64,000 nucleotides of DNA. It comes from JBCCFC01 sp965213595. Lineage in GTDB: Bacteria; Chloroflexota; Anaerolineae; Caldilineales; Caldilineaceae. Made by a program: the position numbers and the translations under genes. The stretch spans positions 3,968,001 to 4,032,000 of the forward strand of contig CBDBZO010000006.1 in the NCBI GenBank assembly GCA_965213595.1, given 5' to 3'. The notes under the pieces are model-generated. The model ran no database searches. It was not told the DNA's origin and saw nothing but the letters and a program-made list of their open reading frames with translations. The first letter of the stretch is position 1; every line of letters begins with the position of its first letter. Shown here in pieces: positions 59,125 through 64,000 of the stretch.

Positions 59125-60285
59125 TTATCGATTACGCGTGCGCTGCCCAAACGGGTTGCCCGATGTTTTGGGGCTGCTCCCGTTGTGGTCGCTGGAGCGA
59201 GCGCCCGTGCTCAAGTTGACATTGACCGGATCGAACTGGCTGGCCGGGCGGCTTGCCTGCACGACGTGGGGCGACCCGGTGCGCGATTCACCGGTGCGCG
59301 AGCCCCCCGCCTCCTCAGCGGCGACGGGGACCATGCCCAGCACGGGCAGGTGCAGGCTCTGGCGCACGTCCACCGGGAAGCGGAAGGTGCGGTCCAGCAG
59401 CGCGCCGCCTACGATGCCGACCAGCGACAGGAAAGCGCCAACTGCGCCAAAGATGGCCAGCGTGATCACAAGGTCGCGCAGGGACTGGCTGGGCTCGGTG
59501 GGCAGGCTGGGCGAATCCAGCTCAAAGTAAGTCTGGCGCACGTCGCTCTCCGTCTGAGCCTGGGCCAGGCGCGCGTTTTCTTCGTTGATTTGCGCGTTGC
59601 GCAGCCGCTCTTGGGCATCGGTTACGTCCGCCCGCAGCCGCGCAATTTCGGCCTCCTCGATGGCGGGCCGCTCGCCGCGGATGGGCTCTGGGTGATCGGT
59701 CAGGTAGTCGACAAGCGCGCGTTGAGCGGGCGCCAAATTGCTGCGATACGTACCAATTACGTCGGTAAAGAAGGCTTGAGCGGCCTCGCTCTCGGTTAGG
59801 CTCTCGTTGATCTTGGAGCTGATGTACGTGTCCACCGTGGAGCGAACCAGCTGATAGGCCACTTCGGGCTCCTCGTGCGAGCTCCCAACCTTGATTAAAT
59901 TGTTGCCCAGCGTCTGCACCCAAATGGCGCGGCGCGCTTCGGAGATCGTGCGGTTGACGGCCTCGCTGCCGTCGTTCATTTGGCCTTCCAAGTCCGTGCT
60001 GCGGATCACGGCGCGGATAAAGGCGTTGGAGTTGATCAGCTCGTTTAACTCGCTGACCGTCTCCTCGGCGGGCGTGACGTAGCTAAAGCCTTCGTTGCGC
60101 AGATCCGTCAGCGAGGCCAGCAGCGATTCCTTTTGAATGCGCAGCGTGCCAGCCGAAAGATACGTCGGCGGCTCGGTTAGCACGTAAGCGGCCCCGATGG
60201 ACAGCATCACAAAGATGGGCAGCAGGTAAAGCCACCGGTGTCGAAAATAGCTTTCCAGCAGGCGAAGTAAGGCGGGACGAACCAC
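59125..60285 (-). CDS. Wzz-like chain-length determinant / co-polymerase
   Basis: 386 residues. Two membrane helices near residues 20-38 (LYLLPIFVMLSIGAAYVL) and about 277-300 (DLVITLAIFGAVGAFLSLVG) flank a periplasmic region with long coiled-coil helices (EEAEIARLRADVTDAQERLR, NAQINEENARLAQAQTESDV). The C-terminal region after the second helix is long, Ser/Gly-rich and basic (SSDHNGSSPKTSGNPFGQRT). It would set polymer length with Wzy and the P-loop protein. It lies between the TPR gene and the Wzx gene. Confidence 0.85.
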   Translation of the reverse strand: MVRPALLRLLESYFRHRWLYLLPIFVMLSIGAAYVLTEPPTYLSAGTLRIQKESLLASLTDLRNEGFSYVTPAEETVSELNELINSNAFIRAVIRSTDLEGQMNDGSEAVNRTISEARRAIWVQTLGNNLIKVGSSHEEPEVAYQLVRSTVDTYISSKINESLTESEAAQAFFTDVIGTYRSNLAPAQRALVDYLTDHPEPIRGERPAIEEAEIARLRADVTDAQERLRNAQINEENARLAQAQTESDVRQTYFELDSPSLPTEPSQSLRDLVITLAIFGAVGAFLSLVGIVGGALLDRTFRFPVDVRQSLHLPVLGMVPVAAEEAGGSRTGESRTGSPHVVQASRPASQFDPVNVNLSTGARSSDHNGSSPKTSGNPFGQRTRNR

Positions 60286-60447
60286 GGTGTTTAGCTCCTA
60301 ATCGTATGTTTTAACCGTACATTTCTATATCGTACATTTTCCGTAGCGAATAAGCATAGTGTATAGCAAATTGTGCAGCTTCGAGCTTACAACAGACTTT
60401 CAATTTGAGCACGGGGCAAACAAAAACGCCAAAGGGCCAAAACAGAA

Positions 60448-60484
60448 GCGCGGCGAGTGGACGCTCCTCTGCCACTCGCCGCGC
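60448..60484 (-). terminator. Hairpin terminator after TPR protein gene
   Basis: Perfect 13-base arms (GCGCGGCGAGTGG and its complement) with an 11-base loop, followed on the minus strand by TTCTGTTTTGGCCC. It lies 28 bases after the TPR stop codon; the Wzz-like gene therefore may have its own promoter in 60286-60447. Confidence 0.75.
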
Positions 60485-60511
60485 GCTATGGAGTTTGAAT
60501 CGCTAGACTGG

Positions 60512-62533
60512 CTAGTTCTGTACCCGAACCCGAACGCTGCACGGCGGCGGGTAGTTCCCCAAATCATCGACGACGGTGAGGAGGATGAGGTAGTCGCCGT
60601 TTGGCTGGTCCGTGGTGTCCCAAGCGCCCAGCGGGCCTTCGGTTACGGGCCGTTCACCCCCCGCAAACCAGGCAACGTTCTCCGCGTCGACCGGGCTAAA
60701 CTCCAGCTTATAGAAGCCAAAGTCCTCGTGCAGCGCGCTGCCGCTCACGGTGACGACGCCGCTGACCGCGGCGTTGGGGCGGGGCTGCATGACAACGGCA
60801 CGCTGGCCCGCACACGCCGACGGCGCGGAGCGAACTTCGGCGGGCTCGTCCTCCTCCGAGAGAACCGCTGTCGCCGTCAGCGAATCCGTTGCCGTCAACA
60901 AATCCGCCGACGTGGCTGCATCCGTTGTCGTTAGCGCTGCCGTTTCTGTTAGCGCTGCCGTTTCCGCGACAGCAGCAGTAGGCAGCACAGTGGGAGATGG
61001 CACAGGCGTAGGCGCAATCGCTGCGGGAGCGGCTGTTGGTGGGGGCGTTGTGGCCTGCACGGTCGGGGCTGATTCAACCGCGACGCTGTCAACGGCAGCC
61101 AGCGCGTCCCTCGCGGCCTCCTCCGCCGCTGAGTCCTCCGCTACTGAGTCATCCGCCGCAGCGTCATCCGCCGCTGTGCTCGCCGCAGCGTCACCGTTGG
61201 GGAGCGGCAGGGCGATCAGCGTTTGGGCGGCGGCATTGAGCTGTGAAACATCCGCCAGATCGAGCCGATCTAAACTCGTCAGGCGCGCCACCAGCGCCGT
61301 CGAATCGGCAACGCCCAGCGCCGCGGCGGCGTTGAAGTTCTCGACGGCCCGCTCAACGGAATCCGCGCGCATAAATTCATCGCCCAGCAGCAGGTAGGCG
61401 TTGTAGAGCTGGCTGGTCGCCAGGTCATTCAGGGGATCCTCGGCGTTTTCAAGAAAGGGACCCAGCCGCTCGATGGCCGTTTCGGGGTCGCGCAGGCGCA
61501 GAGCGCGGCTGCCCACGATAAAATTGTTGAGCCGTTCGCTTTGCGCTTGGGCCGTCTCGTCGTCCGGAGCCAGCGCCAGCGCCTGGCGATAGAGCTGCAG
61601 CGCCGACTCCACGGTCGAAATATCGGCTTCCTCCTCGATGAGCAGTTGGGCCGCTGCGTTGCTGTAGGCCAGTCGCAAATTCTCCTGGACGCGCTCCGGC
61701 TGGTAGCTTCTATCCAGCGCGCGCACCTGCTCGTAAAATTGAACGGCCTGAAGCCACTCGCCGTTGCTAAATGCGGCGGCGGCCTGTACAAAGAGCTGCG
61801 GAGCGGTTGACGCCGGGGCCGCGCGCTGCGCAGCGGGCGCTGTCGCGGGGGCGGCCTCGGCGGCGCTGCTCGCCTCGCTTGGCGGGTTGGCTGGCGGATC
61901 GGCTGGCGCAGCGCTGGACGGGCTTTGCGCCGCGCTTTCCGTTAAGACATCGTTTGCGGTATCATTCGCAGCGTTCTGCGCCTCCTCCCGCCCTTCGGGC
62001 ACGACGAACACATCGCTGTTGACGCCTGCTTGGGCAGCCGCCTCGCTGGCCGATTCACCCGCTGCGGCAGTAGCTGGCGCAGCCTCTTGTGATGCGCCCG
62101 GCAGCACCGTCGCCAGCGATCCCGGCTGATAAACAACCAGGGTCGCCGCCAGCGCGACAACCACGAGCACGGCCAGCAAAACGAGCAGCGTCTGCACCAG
62201 TTTGGAGGGAGCCCGGCGCGATCGACCGCGCGGCGCGAGCATGGGTGTACTGCGCAGGGGGGAAGCATGTAAATAGCTGGGCGACCGGGGCGCAACCGCA
62301 GGCCCCGTCCAGGTGTCGTCCTGGATGTAATCGCTTTGCACGGGGCCGGATTGAGCGGAATCGCGCCGGATGTATGGGTTCGCAGCGGACTCGCCAGCGG
62401 CAGGGTCGTCCTGGATGTATGCGTTGCTGTACGGGTCGTTGGGTGGATTGTTACCTGCGCTGATTGGCGGCTCGTCCACGATCCAATTTGGGTTTCCCTG
62501 CGGCTGTGCCGGAGAGGCGGGTGGGGTACTCAC
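60512..62533 (-). CDS. TPR membrane protein with Pro-rich cytoplasmic tail and C-terminal beta domain
   Basis: 673 residues. The N-terminal about 105 residues are cytoplasmic, with three related words (NAYIQDDPAAGE, NPYIRRDSAQ, SDYIQDDTW). One membrane helix follows (about 112-136, LVQTLLVLLAVLVVVALAATLVV). An Ala/Ser-rich linker precedes helical TPR-like pairs (about 240-420: AAAFSNGEWLQAVQFYEQVR, AESALQLYRQALALAPDDET). A long Ala/Asp/Ser linker and a beta domain (VSGVVTVSGSALHEDFGFYK ... YPPPCSVRVRVQ) end the protein. It is the first gene of the polysaccharide operon; it may organise export complexes. Confidence 0.75.
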   Translation of the reverse strand: MSTPPASPAQPQGNPNWIVDEPPISAGNNPPNDPYSNAYIQDDPAAGESAANPYIRRDSAQSGPVQSDYIQDDTWTGPAVAPRSPSYLHASPLRSTPMLAPRGRSRRAPSKLVQTLLVLLAVLVVVALAATLVVYQPGSLATVLPGASQEAAPATAAAGESASEAAAQAGVNSDVFVVPEGREEAQNAANDTANDVLTESAAQSPSSAAPADPPANPPSEASSAAEAAPATAPAAQRAAPASTAPQLFVQAAAAFSNGEWLQAVQFYEQVRALDRSYQPERVQENLRLAYSNAAAQLLIEEEADISTVESALQLYRQALALAPDDETAQAQSERLNNFIVGSRALRLRDPETAIERLGPFLENAEDPLNDLATSQLYNAYLLLGDEFMRADSVERAVENFNAAAALGVADSTALVARLTSLDRLDLADVSQLNAAAQTLIALPLPNGDAAASTAADDAAADDSVAEDSAAEEAARDALAAVDSVAVESAPTVQATTPPPTAAPAAIAPTPVPSPTVLPTAAVAETAALTETAALTTTDAATSADLLTATDSLTATAVLSEEDEPAEVRSAPSACAGQRAVVMQPRPNAAVSGVVTVSGSALHEDFGFYKLEFSPVDAENVAWFAGGERPVTEGPLGAWDTTDQPNGDYLILLTVVDDLGNYPPPCSVRVRVQN

Positions 62534-62810
62534 GGTGCCCTCCTTATCTATATCTATAGATCTACAAAGTAAAACAGGCCGGTCTAAGTTAGTAACGCTT
62601 GGTCATCTTATCACACCCTACGACGCCCGTCGCACAGCAATTGTTACGCGATGAGCAAGCGTGAATTCCGAATTTGGCAGTTAAACCTAGACAGTATGCC
62701 ACAGATTGTCGACGTGCCGCCTGACAATTCGATAACAACTTGCGGCGGGCCCACGTTTCCAGCAGTTACATCACCCATTACCCCAGCAGTTACACCAGCA
62801 AGGAGCGATC
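62534..62810. other. Divergent intergenic region
   Basis: Lies between the minus-strand polysaccharide operon and the plus-strand sulfatase gene. It should hold the main promoter of the operon (near 62540-62640) and that of the sulfatase. A TATATCTATATCTATAGATC stretch on the minus side is a good candidate for promoter bases, but no -35/-10 pair was assigned. Confidence 0.45.
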
Positions 62811-64000
62811 ATGCAGCGACCCAACCTTCTCATTCTCTACACCGACCAGCAGCGCTGGGATGCGCTGCACGCCAACGGCAACGCCGACATCCGGACGCCC
62901 AACCTGGATCGGCTGGCTGCGCAGAGCGCCAACTTCGACCGTTGCTTTGTGCAAAATCCCGTCTGCATGCCGAGTCGCGCCAGCTTTCTCACGGGCCAGT
63001 ACCCGTCCACGCTGCGCATCACGCACATGGGCGTGCCCCTCCCGCGCGACACCGTCACCCTGCCGCGCCTGCTGAAGGGGTATGGCTACCGCAGCGCCAA
63101 CGTGGGCAAGCTGCACTTTCTGCCCCACGCCAACCGCGACCACCGCGAGCCGCACCCGGCCTACGGCTTCGACGTGCTCGAAATCAGCGATGAGCCCGGC
63201 CCCTACGAGGACGCCTACCGCGCCTGGATGCGCCGCACCCGGCCCGGCCAGCTAGACGCGCTCAGCGCGGGGCTGCCGCCCGATGCCGCTCGCTGGTACG
63301 AAATTATGAAGGTCGACGATCCGGTGACGCACCCCGGCGAAAACATGACGGGCAGCGGCGGTCGCGACAGCTACCTGCCCACCATGCCCTTCCGCGGCGA
63401 CGACGACGCCACGCACACGGCCTTTGTCGCCGAGCGGACGCTGAACTTTCTGCGCCAGCACTCCGCCACCGGCGCGCCCTTTCTCTGCATCAGCGGCTTC
63501 TATTCGCCCCACGCGCCCTGGATCGCCCCCCAGCGCTTTCTCGATTTGTACGACCCCGCCACCTTCACCCTGCCCACCTTCCCGCCGGAGGTGGAGAAGC
63601 AGCGCGCCGCGGATGATTTTCCCGCCAGCGCCGACGCCCCCTTTAGCGACGCCTATCTACGCATGGCCCGCCACGGCTACTACGCCATGATCAGCGAAGT
63701 CGATCACCACGTGGGGCGCATTTTGGATTATCTGGACGAAGCGGGGCTGGCGGAGAAGACGGTGGTTGTGTTTACCGCCGACCACGGCGAGTGGCTGGGC
63801 GAGCACCTGCGCTACGGCAAAGGCTACCCGGCGCACGATCAGGCCAGCCGCGTGCCGCTGCTCGTGCGCGTGCCGGGCCAGAACGGCCGTTACTTGGGGC
63901 GGCGCTTGGGTGACGTGGTGGAAGCCGTCGACGTTGTGCCAACGCTGCTCGACGCCGTCGGCGTGCAAAAACCGGCGCATCTACAGGGCGAATCGCTCTT
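62811..64000 (+). CDS. Type I sulfatase, 3' end outside window
   Basis: The frame starts at ATG 62811 behind AAGGAG and remains open to the edge, at least 396 residues. N-terminus RPNLLILYTDQQRWDALHAN has the metal Asp (YTD) and QQRWD of the sulfatase family; PVCMPSRASFLTGQ (Cys52) is the C-x-P-S-R motif whose Cys becomes formylglycine. Later FLCISGFYSPHAPWIAP, YYAMISEVDHHVGRILDYLD and VVVFTADHGEWLGEHLRYGKG match the metal and substrate sites. It would remove sulfate from a carbohydrate or similar ester. No secretion signal at this start. The C-terminus is not seen. Confidence 0.9.
   Translation, partial: MQRPNLLILYTDQQRWDALHANGNADIRTPNLDRLAAQSANFDRCFVQNPVCMPSRASFLTGQYPSTLRITHMGVPLPRDTVTLPRLLKGYGYRSANVGKLHFLPHANRDHREPHPAYGFDVLEISDEPGPYEDAYRAWMRRTRPGQLDALSAGLPPDAARWYEIMKVDDPVTHPGENMTGSGGRDSYLPTMPFRGDDDATHTAFVAERTLNFLRQHSATGAPFLCISGFYSPHAPWIAPQRFLDLYDPATFTLPTFPPEVEKQRAADDFPASADAPFSDAYLRMARHGYYAMISEVDHHVGRILDYLDEAGLAEKTVVVFTADHGEWLGEHLRYGKGYPAHDQASRVPLLVRVPGQNGRYLGRRLGDVVEAVDVVPTLLDAVGVQKPAHLQGESL

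Noticed and set aside
1..64000. tRNA, rRNA genes or replication origin.
   Set aside because: No cloverleaf-type sequences with a GGTTCRANTCC arm, rRNA motifs, or clusters of DnaA boxes were found by eye; a tRNAscan or Infernal run would be decisive.

Overview
The window looks like a piece of a Chloroflexota chromosome (Anaerolineae/Caldilineae-like). This is inferred from the GC-rich sequence, lipoproteins with FAS1 or PRC-barrel ends, secreted proteins and Rhs cores carrying an LPLV motif, and a very long gene-dense exopolysaccharide locus. No rRNA, tRNA or CRISPR array was seen, so the assignment is tentative.

Layout. 1-5 kb: four minus-strand lipoproteins with acidic Thr/Asp/Glu/Val repeat stalks; two carry a C-terminal FAS1 domain and one a PRC-barrel domain separated by a frameshift. 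5.2-8 kb: a PfkB-type sugar kinase, then stacked toxin-type modules (barnase-like RNase with barstar, and HEPN with MNT nucleotidyltransferase, the latter with a promoter that suggests a leaderless mRNA). 8.2-15.8 kb: catabolic-type genes (PhyH dioxygenase, aldo/keto reductase, FAD-dependent oxidoreductase, an enolase-superfamily gene broken by an in-frame stop, and two hypotheticals), with a DUF433/DUF5615-like pair inserted among them whose PIN-like half has an in-frame amber codon. 15.8-16.9 kb: a gutted ABC-F gene behind two tandem terminators, and a repeat-rich intergenic region. 16.9-22.3 kb: a subtilisin-like protease, a zincin and two envelope proteins.

22.3-30.1 kb is an Rhs polymorphic-toxin cassette array: a 5'-truncated, frameshifted Rhs core followed by repeated core-end fragments, each joined to a different, AT-richer toxin tip and followed by a small, usually membrane-anchored, putative immunity gene. 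It contains a diverged tandem duplication of toxin tail plus immunity gene. It abuts a TPP-riboswitch-controlled thiB-thiP operon (30.1-33.1 kb) that has no visible thiQ.

35.3-62.5 kb is one continuous minus-strand exopolysaccharide locus: a TPR membrane protein, Wzz-like co-polymerase, Wzx-like flippase, a P-loop protein with an altered Walker A motif, a 48-residue membrane protein, methyltransferase, GH44 hydrolase, Wzy/WaaL-like polymerase or ligase, three left-handed beta-helix acyltransferases, several GT2 and GT4 glycosyltransferases, a polyprenyl-phosphate sugar transferase, a WecG/TagA glycosyltransferase fused to a STAS domain, and a degenerate nucleotidyltransferase/sugar-transferase fusion. 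It runs straight into a partner-switching module (STAS antagonist, SpoIIE/RsbU-like phosphatase, RsbW-like kinase). The STAS-glycosyltransferase fusion next to a complete switch suggests direct phosphorylation control of polysaccharide synthesis, which I consider the most interesting lead here along with the Rhs array. A sulfatase begins at 62.8 kb and runs off the right edge.
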